Shown one piece after another: positions 27,285-38,449 of a stretch of 64,000 nucleotides of DNA. The stretch spans positions 68,341,001 through 68,405,000 of the forward strand of contig NC_134112.1 in NCBI RefSeq assembly GCF_040939455.1, given 5' to 3'. The stretch comes from Microcebus murinus (taxonomy: Eukaryota; Chordata; Mammalia; Primates; Cheirogaleidae). How positions within the stretch are numbered: position 1 is the stretch's first letter; each line of letters begins with the position of its first letter. The translations under genes were made by a program, and so were the position numbers. The notes under the pieces were generated by a model that saw only the letters and a list, made by a program, of their open reading frames with translations, was not told the origin of the DNA and did not search any database.

Positions 27285-27420
27285 AGCCTCTAGAGGGTGG
27301 GGACATGGTGTAGGCAGAGGGGATCTAAAACCATGCAGAACCATGAACCAAATAATCCTCTTTTCTCTATGAATTACCCAGTTTTAGGTAGTCTAGTATA
27401 GCAACACAGACTAAGACAGG
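27285..27420 (+). mobile_element. MaLR-type LTR 3' end
   Basis: The segment aaccatgaaccaaataatcctcttttctctatgaattacccagttttaggtagtctagtatagcaacacagactaagacag matches the 3' end shared by MLT1, MST and THE1 LTRs (cctcttttctttataaattacccag... gcaacacagactaa). The rest of the LTR is too diverged to place. Confidence 0.65.
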
Positions 27421-29439
27421 AAGTCCCTATAATTTTAGTCCAGATTACCATCATCTAAACCTTTCAGAGAGAAGATGTTACCATTTCCTTTCTCTCATAA
27501 GTTTCAGAAGTTAAAAAAATATTACTTCTAGTGTTCAACCAATGACCCTTTTATAACAAAATGTTTTGTAATGTTCCTTTTCTCATCCTAAGATATAATT
27601 TTAGGCACTGTATCTTATTTATAGTATAAAGATCAATGTAATAGCAGTGATAGTATCATAGGTGTTGGCATATGTCCAAACTCATCAAATTATGCCCATT
27701 AAATATGTGCAGTTCTTTGTGTATCAATACCTCAAGTAAGCTGTTAAAAATCAATAGTGTCTGATTTTATTATAAAAGAAATAAATTAAATAAAATAATA
27801 TGCAGTTCAGTGTGTAGTTATGACCACAAAATGAAGTAGTAAGATATTTGGACCTACAGGCAGAATTCCAGAAGTATGACTGCTCTGAATCTAGATTGAC
27901 ACAGGTGTATTGGTTGTACAGATTGACTCAACCCCCCTCAAGTGACATTGCTGTCAGGGACATGATTTTACAAAATTGTAAACATATCTTGGTTAAAGTC
28001 CAGAAAAAGCAAAGTAATATCTTCCCACAATTTGCTTAATACTGGCATTCCTAGGAAAATTACCTTAGTGAAAACTACACAAAAAAGCAATTCTTTTTGC
28101 TTATCTAGGCTTGGATTATAAACATTTTTTTTTTCCATCTACTCAAGTGCCGAGAAGAACATTTAAAAGTCACAGAGAAAGTGGAACAGTTCTTGGTGGG
28201 TAGGACTGCTCTGCACAATGCAAAACATGTGGCATCTTTAGACCTCTCTCATGAATAGCAAGTGGTACCCTCCCTCATTATGATAACCCAAAATGCCCCA
28301 ATGCTTTTTGAAAATTCCCCCTACAGGCTGGCATCACCACAATGAGAACCATTGGTTTGGCTCAAACTTGCTTCAGTAGAATTTCTTTTTTTCTCTTTTC
28401 TTTAGTGGAAATAATATAGTTATTCATCTACACTCATACTAATGACTGCAGACTCAACTTGCTGTACATGAAGGTTATCATTAAGCTCCTCTTTAACCTT
28501 ATGAAATGCTAGGGAAGACATTAAATAAGAATCTCTCTATAAAACTGAACTTGCTTAAAGTATGATTCAGCCATGGCATCAGTGAAGGTCAGCTCTTAAA
28601 AAGAAAGTGTTCTTCAGCCAATGTAAATTACATAAGGGAAAAAAGAATAAAGAATAAAAGAATAACCATAGAGACCAGCATAATCATTTTGAAAGGTAAA
28701 GAAATCCAAACTATGGATACTATGCAGAACACAAGCACAAATGCAAAGCAGTTTTTCAGAGGGTCAGTTGCTCTTACACAAGATTATACAGTCAAGTCAA
28801 GTTAGCGTGAATCTAGCAACAAAAATCAATGTTACATATGTCCTATCAGAATGACCCACACATAAATCTTTTAACTGCCACATATACTGACAAATCAACC
28901 AAGCACTAATGTTATCTGACTCTTTCACAGATAAGGATGCCACATTTTTTTGTGGCCTCCATAGATTATTTTAGACAGGAATAAATTCCTAGAGGAATAG
29001 AGGATAAGAAAAAGAAGATAAAGCATGTGCTATTAAATACATTGAGATTTCTTTTTTTCTGTGATATTTGAAAAAGTGTAAACTTAGCAACCTTGTGTTT
29101 TGTCAAAGCAGTTATAAAACTAACTTTACCCATGAAAACAAAATAAAGAAAAAGTAAGTATGGACTATCAGGAAGTCCTGATATGCTTCAATGACTTCAT
29201 GGATACAATAATGTGACGATGTCCAAGTGGATAAAAATTTGATTAGACACACACAGGACAGATTTTCATGCTTTGTAACTTTTTGGTAAGCATTACTAAT
29301 ATGAAGAAATCTTAATCAGGTTAAGATTTTTGAAACCCCTCAATATGTCATATAAAAACATATAGTGACCATGTGTATCTAGTCTACTTAATGTGGTATG
29401 TTTTCAAACTCATAAAACTAATATTATTTTTAGATTCAT
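27421..29439. other. Unassigned sequence
   Basis: No gene was recognised. An A/T-rich patch lies near 27770-27805. One 64-codon frame at 27848-28039 has no recognisable domain. Confidence 0.5.
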
Positions 29440-29530
29440 CACATTTGCAAGAATTCAGAAATGTGAGCCTCTTGCACAACAATGTAAATATACTTAACAT
29501 TACTCAACTGCTAAAAAAAAAAAAAAAAAC
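29440..29530 (+). mobile_element. Old L1 3' terminal fragment (L1M-like)
   Basis: The sequence cacaacaatgtaaatatacttaacattactcaactg followed by an A-run (29512-29529) matches the 3' end of old L1M elements (aatgtaaatgtacttaa...ctgaactg). Only the last about 90 bp remain. Confidence 0.45.
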
Positions 29531-30077
29531 ACAACACACTGAGTGACTAAAATGAAAAAAAGTGACCCCCTGTTGTCAAAACCATGTACCTCTGAATAAT
29601 CATCCTAGCCCTGTGTGAGACATTATGGTACACTACCCATTGTGACACATTGTGGTATACTACCCATTGAAAGTAAACACCATGAGTTCAGGGTCATGAC
29701 GATCACTTTTTGTTCACAGATATATCCACAGTCTAGAATGTGCCTTTAGTAATAGGAGTTCATAATACTTGTGGAGTAAATGTTGAATTTATTATTAAAC
29801 ATCAGTTACTCTCATGAGTTCTAGTGTCTTTAAATTCATAATACAATCAATACACTCAATAATAAAATGTACTTATTGTTGAGATGGAGAAGTACTTTAT
29901 AAACTCTAGCCATGATGAATTATTATTATTGTTACATGTTATTTTGATACATTATTAACCTTTTAAAATAAACTCACATGCATTAATCAATAGATGAACA
30001 AAAGTCAAAAGAGTACTTGACTTCTCAGTAACATATTTCCCAAAACACTCTCTGTTTTTAATTTTCATAATGGCTGG

Positions 30078-30345
30078 TGTTCCTGATTTCTCTGGTCACT
30101 CCTTCTCAGTCTCCTTTGCTAGTTCCACCTTTCCCCCTAAAGCTTGGTCTTGCACCCTTTCCTCTTCTCTCTTTCACTCTCTCTTTCAGTGATACTGCTT
30201 ATTACCATCACCATCACTTCATATGTCATCTACAGGCAGAGAACCCCTCAATGATGCCCATTTTAAATATCTCCTCAGATCCCTATTTAACTGCCCACGT
30301 GACAATTCAAATAGAATGTCTCACAGGCACCTCAAAATCTCAAGT
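30078..30345. mobile_element. Possible L2-like fragment
   Basis: Words such as gtctcctttgctagttcc, ttggtcttgcaccctttcctcttctct and aatgtctcacaggcacctcaaaatctc recall a conserved LINE (L2-type) internal segment. The 106-codon frame on the plus strand (30077-30397) is C/T-rich and lies in this segment, so I do not treat it as a gene. Confidence 0.4.
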
Positions 30346-31444
30346 ATTTAAAGTTATTCTTTATTTATTTATTTGTTTGCTTTGCTACAACATCTAAGGA
30401 ATGAGATGGCCCCCTGCACTCAGGAACAGCTGCTAATTATAGTCATTCACACTGAGTTTGGGGAGCAGCGTTTGTTAAGGCACCTTCCATAAAGAAGAGG
30501 GAACCAGAGGAATCTGCCTATTGTGAGCCCACTTTTCAGTACTCCATCCCTTAATGAGAATCCACAAGATGGCCTGGCTCTAATATCACCAATATATGTG
30601 AGGCCTAACTTCTCTCTCTGAAGTCCTGAGGGTGTCTGACTTCTGCTTCTCTGCTTTCAGACTGGTCGCCCTGATGAGAACTGTGGAATGACATAGCTGC
30701 TGGCCTGCTTGGACAGCCAGCTTAACCCTTCAGTTCTAGGAATGCTTCCTGCCCAACTTGCTAATTTAATAAGGATAAAGTCAGGCATTGCTATGTGTAA
30801 AATGGCTTAGTGGCACCACCGTTAAAATAAAGCTGCAGTATAAATTATGCTAATGCTTGGGCTCATACCCAATGGCATATATATACTCCAGAATTACCCA
30901 TCGAATCCACAAATACCAATTTACTATCTACTATATGCCATCAGGGCTGATAAATCCATGTTACACCACAGGCCTTCTTAGGGCTCTGAGCTTCTAGAGC
31001 TCTGAGCTCTTGAAAGTCCATTGACAATATTTAAGACAGGAAACAAAAATCATTGGTTTCAAATTATAAAAAAGAAAACAACCCTGAAAAATAAAAGTTA
31101 TCAATGTTTAAATGGCTACAAAATTTAACATCCTTCTAACCTCATGAATTGTTAAGTTTCATGCTCATTAACAGCACTTCATGACCATTGGAAAAAATGT
31201 AATTGAGATTATTTCACTTTGCAAGAATTCCTGGGTGTGCATTATGAGGCTAAGATTGAGAAGAAATTAAAGCCAATCATGAAGTATTTGGCTCATGGCC
31301 AAATTTCAAAAACCAAAATTACAAATGTATTTAAAATTTTATAGTAAAAATAACCTTTTAATGAGCCATAATGCATCCTCTAAAATTTAATATGCTTCAA
31401 CGATGTGGAGTGGGGCCTCTAAAAAATATATAAGCTCTGCAATG
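30346..31444. other. Unassigned sequence
   Basis: No gene was recognised. About 30740-30850 is free of recognisable repeats, balanced in composition and contains an octamer-like ATGCTAAT, so it may be conserved non-coding DNA (inference). Confidence 0.45.
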
Positions 31445-31610
31445 GCCCCAAGGCAGCTCTGTATGCCGTGCATGGTGCTAAAAAACACAAAGATGGATAA
31501 AATTGTACCTGCTTTCAAGGAAGTCATAGTCAAGTGAGAGTGACAGGCACTAAAATAAACATGTAAAATACAATGTGACAAGCATGAAGATGCATGATGT
31601 AGCCATGCAA
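31445..31610 (-). mobile_element. L2 LINE fragment
   Basis: Antisense L2 words are present: gccgtgcatggtgctaaaaaacacaaagatggataaaattgtacctgctttcaaggaagtcatagtcaagtg, then acaatgtgacaagcat. This is the block next to the L2 3' end. Confidence 0.65.
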
Positions 31611-31667
31611 AAATAAGTGTTGTTAAAACATGATTTTGTAAAAAGAAGTATGGCTTACTTAGCCAAT

Positions 31668-31925
31668 TATATTAGGTTCTGCAGAGAGAGAAAACTGATA
31701 TTTTATATATATACACACACATAGAAAAGACAAAGAAAAAGAGAAAGGAAAGAGAGAGAGGAATTATCTTATACAATTATGGAGGCCAAGTCCCATAATC
31801 TGATTGCAAACTGGTGACCCACCATAGCTGGCAGTGTAATTCAGGATCTAGAAGGCCCAAGCACCAGGGCAGCTAATGTCCAAGGGAAGGAGAAGATGAG
31901 AAGAGATAACACAAATTTACCATTT
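31668..31925. mobile_element. ERV-derived LTR-like repeat with TA/CA and GA simple sequence
   Basis: The sequence ggttctgcagagagagaaaactgatattttatatatatacacacac is followed by a GA-rich run, then cttatacaattatggaggccaagtcccataatctg and gtgacccaccatagctgg. This order recalls the start of an ERVL/MaLR-type LTR. The family is not resolved. Confidence 0.4.
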
Positions 31926-31972
31926 TCCTCCCCGATGAATTAATTTTGACTACTAGGTAATAGAACTTATGG

Positions 31973-34418
31973 CAGGGTTGGGGAAACTTTTTATGTTGGA
32001 AGGCTGCATTAATTTAGCTATCACCAAATAAGGCCACATTGAAGAAAGTTAAGTTAGATATAATAAAAAATATATGTTACTTTAAAAAAATCTAAGTACT
32101 ATGGACTTAATAATTTCAAGAATAAAAACTATTTGTTAATTTTAAAGTTAAATAACCTTTTAATGACTTTGTTGTGTTGGCTTTTTGTTTGTAAGCATTT
32201 GAATATTTGCTTGCACCATGGAGGTCCACAGTTTCAGTTGATACTCTAGATGGATATCAATCATTTATGACCTTAAGGGCTTCCTGATTGGGTTAGGTGG
32301 GAGAACATAGATTCTCAGGATAAGTGGTTGAAGAGCAAGAAAGTATTTTGTACGCATGTTGCCGAAGGCTTGGGTATTCTACTGCATTTTTCCATATTTC
32401 AATTGGATCTTTCTTAGCATCAAACAATGACTTTAAAATGTTGTCTACTGAGAGTTCAATCAATTCCATCTGTAGTTCTTTAGGTGCCTTGGTCATATCA
32501 ACCAGGTGGGCTGAAATGCTGATTTGAATATGATGTCATGATTCTCAAAGTCAATGAAACTTTCATTGTATTCTTCAATTCATAGATCTATAACAGTTGC
32601 GTATTCTTCAAATGATTTGCATATATTATCCTGTTCATCAATGACCTTTGTTAACTGGGGAACATGTTCATCTGAAATTTCACTTTGAGGATGAATTGTT
32701 TTGAAAAAGTATAGCTTTTTTCAAAATACTTGGATTTTTTGACACATATCATATATAGATTTAGTTTTATCTTGCAAAGAAATATACAAGTTGTTTTGAT
32801 TTGACATGATATCACTCAGAAATGCTGTATTCCTACAGAAATCTTTCAATAATTCACATTTCTGATTCTGTTGTTCATAAAATTTAACTATCTGTTCTCA
32901 CAGAGATAAAACTTTGTCTAACGCCTTTCCCTGTGATAGCCAACCCACTTTAGGATGATATGGCAAATCCACATTGAAAACCTCATTGTTCAACTTTAGT
33001 ATGTTATGAAACTGATGATGCCATGTTGCATTTGCAGGAATATATAGTTAACAATACTTACGACTTGTTGCAAAGTGTCACTTAAAATAGTAGCTTTAGC
33101 ACAGAAATTTTCAGATGCAAAATAAAAGGAAAATAAATGGATCTGTTAATACTTTTTGTATCTGTGCAATAAACTCTTCATGTTTTCCTATCATGGAAGG
33201 TGCACTGTCTGTGCATACACTTGCTAAATTTACCAAGTTCAGTCCCACTTCAAGACATTCATTTTGAAAGTCGTTGAAGATATCTGTTTCCCGTGTTCTG
33301 TTTGCAAGAGTGCCCAGAGTACTCTTCATAGCAAAGAGAATCTTTTGTTACGACCTGAATGAAGTATAAAACCCATGTTGAGTCAGTAGTATCAGTTGAT
33401 TCATCCAAAGTGATTGAGTAATATATATATTTTCCTTTTAAAATATTGTGTGAAATTGTTCTGTTGAGTTGAAGGCTAATTCATGCTGCTGATCAGTAGT
33501 TATGGTTCTCCTTGAAAGAGGCAGTTGTTTGTACTTTGAAATGTTATCAGGTTCTAAACATCCTACAACTTCAACAATGCATTCTTTCACATTTCTACAT
33601 CACTGGATAGCTTCTCTTTTTTCCAGAGGAAATAGCTACTTTGTAAGTTGCTTCAATGGCATTATTTCCAGGTCTTATTGCTACTTAAAAGAATTGTCTT
33701 TGCTGCTGCTTTTCATCTTTTAATTCTGAAATACAAACTTTTATGCCTCTCCCTCTAGTTTAAAATATTATTGGTCTTTATGAGTGTTATAATGCTCATG
33801 AGCATTGAATTTCTTTAATGTTGATATTGTTAGTATCACAAAGCAAGCAAATCGTCTTATCTTTAGCAGAAACAAGATAATATTGCAATATTATCTTACA
33901 ATAATAATCCTCATTAAAAAATTATTTTTTTCCTTTCAGCGTTTCCTTGGTCTTCTTTGATGTGATGGGCTGTTAATCAGACAGAATTAAAAAATACTGT
34001 TAGGATGTGCAACTATTCACAAATTCCACTTCAAACAGAAATACAGTGCACTGTTGTCTAAACTGGTATACAAACTGGTATACTCGACTCCCCCCACAAA
34101 CTCTGGCCAACCAGCCTTGCATGGTAGGGGCACCAATCAGGCAGGGGAAGTTAGAACTAAATCATGAGTGTAGCAGCCATCAATTTTGCATTCGCAGCTT
34201 ATTAATGTTCTGATTGTGCTGGTCAATCTGGGAGGATTATTGTGTTGAAACTTATTTTATTCTTTGATATTTTAAATATGTTCACTTAAAAAATAAAAAT
34301 ATAAAAGATGAACAAAAATCTATTAATAAATTGGTGAAATTTGAATTCAGTTGAAAGGCTGCACTTAAGGAACTAAAAGGCGACATGTGGCTTTATGGCT
34401 GTAGGTTCCCCACCCCTG
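31973..34418 (-). mobile_element. Complete but inactive hAT DNA transposon (Charlie-like)
   Basis: The element is bounded by terminal inverted repeats. The left end cagggttggggaaact (31973-31988) pairs with the reverse complement of the right end at 34403-34418, caggggtggggaacct, at 14 of 16 positions. The flanking 8-mers acttatgg (31965-31972) and atttaggg (34419-34426) match at 6 of 8, as expected for a decayed hAT 8 bp target duplication. Inside is a minus-strand transposase relic with zinc finger, catalytic-region and dimerisation motifs in the right order. The length of 2446 bp is that of an autonomous element. Confidence 0.85.
32293..33960 (-). pseudogene. hAT-family transposase relic
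   Basis: This encoded the enzyme that cut and pasted the surrounding hAT element. Read from right to left on the minus strand, the landmarks are: a BED-like zinc-finger start TICLLCD (about 33835-33856), a motif AIEATYKVA (about 33634-33663), the catalytic-region signature ITLDESTDTTDS with DESTD at 33391-33405, then LASVCTDSAPSMIGK in the 72-codon open piece at 33111-33329, and finally a hAT C-terminal dimerisation segment YPSLRQHAYKILSCSSTTYP near 32293-32372. The frame changes between DESTD and the next piece, and stops occur throughout, so no protein is made. The motif order matches Charlie/Buster-type transposases and host proteins derived from them (ZBED5, GTF2IRD2, EPM2AIP1). Family assignment is by motif memory. 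Confidence 0.82.
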
Positions 34419-34426
34419 ATTTAGGG

Positions 34427-34647
34427 GATAGCCTCCCCACTGCCATGAATACTGGAGTTCTATTTTCTCAAGTTTTATTCATATTTTTTTCTGTGTCCCA
34501 CACAGTATCCTGTCATGAGAATTTCCCTTCTTTATGTGAGGGTCTCCATTTCTATTTAAACATTATTCTAATTATCTGTTGTTTTACTCAAGGTATCCTT
34601 CAATAATAATAAAATAAATCACCTCTTAATTAAACCTTACCATGTGT
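34427..34647. other. Possible continuation of the pre-hAT LTR-like sequence
   Basis: The text gcctccccactgccatgaatactggagttct right after the hAT may be the other half of the LTR-like repeat seen before it, which would make the hAT an insertion into that repeat. I could not confirm this. No gene is seen. Confidence 0.3.
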
Positions 34648-34835
34648 TGGACTTGTGCTATAGACATATATCTCATGCAATCCTGATATTTTCTCAAGGT
34701 GGGTATTAACTCTGTTTTACAGATGAAGAAAAATAGTCTCAGAAAAACTGCTTGTGGCCACATAGCAAATATTTTGACCAAGATTCAAACAATGGGCTTT
34801 CTGGTGTTATGTCCCAGCATCTTTTTACTACAGGA
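34648..34835 (-). mobile_element. MIR SINE
   Basis: Antisense MIR: ctcatgcaatcctgatattttc, then ggtgggtattaactctgttttacagatgaagaaaaatagtctcagaaaaactgc, then ggccacatagcaaat. It is a mid-section of the element and is strongly diverged. Confidence 0.75.
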
Positions 34836-35699
34836 TAGCCTTTCCCAAATCTTTATCATTTGTTTTTTATGCGATTGGCTTCCTAGCACATTCTATAGGG
34901 TTCTGGCTCCATGTGGGAACCTCCAATAACTGCATGACAGTTCACCTCTACTCATTGTGTCGGTCTGCTGCATTTTGGTCACGATCAGAGTGCTTTCTGT
35001 TCATGAAGTTCACCATTATGCTTTTAATACAGAGAGAGTTAAATAGATCTCCTCTTGCCAAGAACAGTCATTTGCTTGCTGGATTCTCAGCTGGAGACAA
35101 ATTTTCTCCCACTACATAGTGTCAGGGTGCTTTCTGTTTAATGCCATTGAAGTACTTCTCAGAACAGCAACTTAAGTCCTATTGCCCCATTATTTCCTTT
35201 CTGATATTAGATATGCTACTGATTAATAGAGACAAGCCCAGAATAGTATGGGCACAAAAGGAAGGGGACACCAATCCATGTGGTTTCTTTGTTGTGGGGT
35301 CCTTACTACTATTTATAGATTATTCTAATTGCTTGCTAATATATTTGCTCAAAGTTTTCTTTCAGTTAACAATTCTTTATCAATTGATTTCTACAGCAGT
35401 CTGTTCCTTCTAATGTGCTTTGCAAAATGCCTGCTGCTATTTACTTAGTATTAAGGAGGGAATGGCTTCTTTCTGATCTGCATGCTCTGTCCTATGTCTG
35501 TTTTTCTTCTTTCTGTATAATCAGCAATCTGCTGTTTACTTCAGCAGTGGAAAGGGTTATAATTTGTTCCCTTTAGTGGGAAGAGAAACTTGCTGATTGG
35601 GATCATAGTTAAATATGAATCTTTTATAGGACAGGAATATGTACACCATGTTTAGTGATTCAGCATTCCTCCGAGGGTGGTCTGGTTTACCCATTTTGT
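34836..35699. other. Unassigned sequence with a short dispersed repeat
   Basis: No gene was recognised. The word agrgtgctttctgtt occurs twice (about 34988-35002 and 35125-35139). The frame at 35141-35413 has hydrophobic stretches but no start context or homology that I recognise. Confidence 0.45.
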
Positions 35700-36200
35700 A
35701 TTCAAAATCACACAGATCATACAAAGGTAGTTCAATATTAAGAAAATTAGTAAACTATTTCTTACATATAGATCAGAAGAGGAAAAAACAATTTGGTAAT
35801 TTCAACAAAATCTAGAAAAAATTTTTCTAGAAATTTTCTAGAAAATATCTAGAAAAAATTTACACATATCTTAAGATATTTTTTAGAGCTCATGTATGAA
35901 ATTTCATTAACGTATGTTTTTTCTATAACAATATTCATCTCAAATGAATGGCTGACTTCATCCTTAATAGTATCCAACTAAAATCAGGTGGAAAACAGTA
36001 CCTTGTTATTATCACTATTATCTAATTGTTCTGGGAACACTAATCAAAACCATAAGATATGAAACCAAAATAAGAGGTATAATTATTAGAAAGGAATATG
36101 CAAGGCAGAATATGCAAGATTATTATTATTTGCAGGTGGTATAATTATATACAAAGTAACACAGAAAATAATGAACTGGAAAATTCTAAGAATCAATGAG
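35700..36200 (+). mobile_element. Old L1 ORF2 fragment (L1M-like)
   Basis: Sense L1 reverse-transcriptase-region words are present in highly decayed form: aatttcaacaaaatct, then atggctgacttcatccttaatag, aaaatcaggtggaaaacag and tattatttgcaggtggtataattatatac, where the last corresponds to the FADD box region. No frame survives. A knot of TCTAGAAA palindromes sits at 35811-35861. Confidence 0.6.
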
Positions 36201-37919
36201 AAACTAAAATAAAATGTACCAATGCAAGATGAATGCAAAGTCCCCCTCCAGTCAAAGTCGACCTACCCAGACAGCCCTTTTTACTATTACTATTATTATT
36301 AAAAGTGACCTCTCAGGGATCTCCTCACCTGCCAGTGGTGCCCTTGCCACTGATAAACATGGAAAAGATATAGCATGGCCTGAGCACCAAGCCACAGTAT
36401 GGGCTCGTATTTTCAGGTCCCTTCATCAAATTTGTCACTATTTTGTCACCCTAAAACTTGGCTGACAGATTAAAGTGAAGATCCTGGCACCATGTTGATG
36501 CAGAACAGTGGGTTGATGCATCTGTGAAGTTACAGCCTTCCAGTTATGATCTCAGTGAGAAAAGTAGATATGTTTATGGTCCAGTCTATATTTGCTCCCA
36601 CTGACACTTCCAATAATAAATGGAAGCAGAGTGTCAGGAGGTAAAACCAGAAGCCATGGATCCCAAACTTAGGTGTGCCTGATTTGCCAGCAGAAAGTGA
36701 CTAACTGAATGACGTAGAAATAAATAAAATACACAACTGCATAAAAGACACCGAAAATCTCTAAATCTCTGAGATCTTCAAACTTTGAGGACACTGAATT
36801 TAAGAGATGGTGAATGTAGGAGGTTGCAGGTAAAGTTCAGAGGCAAAGGAAGGAGAACAATTAAAAGAAGATGAGTTTCAGATGAAGAGGACAATGCAGA
36901 ACAATAGCTCAGCTTCTGGTTTAGCCCCACGTCCTAGCTCTGGGGGTTTCTTTCTTTATTGTTGGGGTAATTATAAGAAGAATCACCTTGTAGAGGCCAT
37001 GTGCAAGGGATGGAACTTGGGGTTGAAGAACCTGCCATTTCTTGAAGTTTAAATTTCTTAACCATGTTTAAAAATAAATAAATGATTTATGACATCTCAT
37101 AGGTCTTGCCTTTTAATTACCCCTTCCCATACATACACAAAAACACATGCACCAACAGGCATTCTTCCTTTACTGTTGGTGCTGGCCTTGGGGGAGCTGG
37201 AGCCTGGCTCAATGGGGAGTGTCATTACTTACATAAAGGAATCCACCACATTGCTCATTAACGTTAGAGTTTTCGTTCCCTTGTCCTCTGTTCTGTCCAA
37301 GGCATCAATTTCATGAGACTGTTGAACAGACCCAGAAGCAAAAAAGAATTCCATTGTGGCAACATGAGATGTGTTAATCATGAATGAAAGGCATATAGTG
37401 ACAGATTTACCCAGTGCAATCAAATCAATCAATATTGTGTTCTCTTAAAGGGGACCAAGCTAATTTCTCTTGGTTCACTTAGTAAAATTGAATTGTGATT
37501 CATAGACATGTAATGCATATTGAATATATTTAATGTATTTTAGCTGATGTTTTCTTATTGCCATGAGATTACAATTAATGCTGTGGCCTAAAATTCAGGC
37601 ATTCTAACTAATGCCAATTGGGGTAGGTTGGCATTGCTGCTGAAAGCTGGGCTGGTGCCTTATCTCTGCATTATTCTGGATGTTGTGATTTATTTAAATG
37701 TTGGAAAACAGCCGTCAGGAAGTATTTTTCTGCATAAATAAATAACATCTATCATGGGAAGGAACATTCTTAGTAGCAACATTAAACACTAGAGTATCCT
37801 TTTAATGGACAAGAGTCAGCAAGAAGCTTATGCTAACAAAAAGCACGTGTTGTTTTTCCACAACTTCTCACGACTACTCAAACCAGTTAAAGGTTTGATG
37901 GGCAACTGGAAAAATAAAT
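36201..37919. other. Unassigned sequence
   Basis: No gene was recognised. The 83-codon frame at 36214-36465 has no recognisable domain. About 37540-37740 is free of recognisable repeats and rich in ATTA/TAAT and AATTGG words and may be conserved non-coding DNA (inference). Confidence 0.45.
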
Positions 37920-38262
37920 TATGGTAAATTAATAATAATATTATTTAATAGTTTGAAGAATGAGTACAAATACACAATCGTGACCAGAAAATACCATTTC
38001 TAAACATGCATGACCAAGATTAAGGAACAAAAGCTAGTTGCCGAACATAATATTCATAGTACCATCTCATTTATTTGAAAGAAATAAGAAACATGTTTGA
38101 TATTTTGTATATATGCATGAAAAATATTTGGAAAAATACACAAAAACTTAATAATGGTTACATGAGAGGAGAGTGAGAACATGTCTACATTTTACTTTGG
38201 ATCCTTCTGTGCTATTTGAATCTTTTTAGCAAGAAATATCTATTGTATTTATTATTAAAATA
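37920..38262 (+). mobile_element. Old L1 3' fragment (L1ME-like)
   Basis: A sense L1ME-type end: aaaataccatttctaaac, then gaaaaatatttggaaaaatacacaaaaacttaataatggttacatgagagg, then atccttctgtgctatttgaatc. This is the usual order of the last 350 bp of old L1 elements. It is decayed. Confidence 0.5.
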
Positions 38263-38449
38263 TGTCAAAATAATCAAAAAGATATACTGATAGATTCTAT
38301 CAAATATAATAAAATTAATATTTCCAAGAAAACAAGAAGTAGAGGGGGAAAATGAACTGAAAATTGTCTCTCACACATGCATGCAGACACTAATAGATAA
38401 AATGAGCAAATTGCATGAAAAATAATTCTTTCAACATAAAAATATATAT

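Noticed and set aside
30077..30397. 106-codon plus-strand frame
   Set aside because: It falls in an L2-like C/T-rich segment, and the residues are low in complexity and hydrophobic because of that composition.
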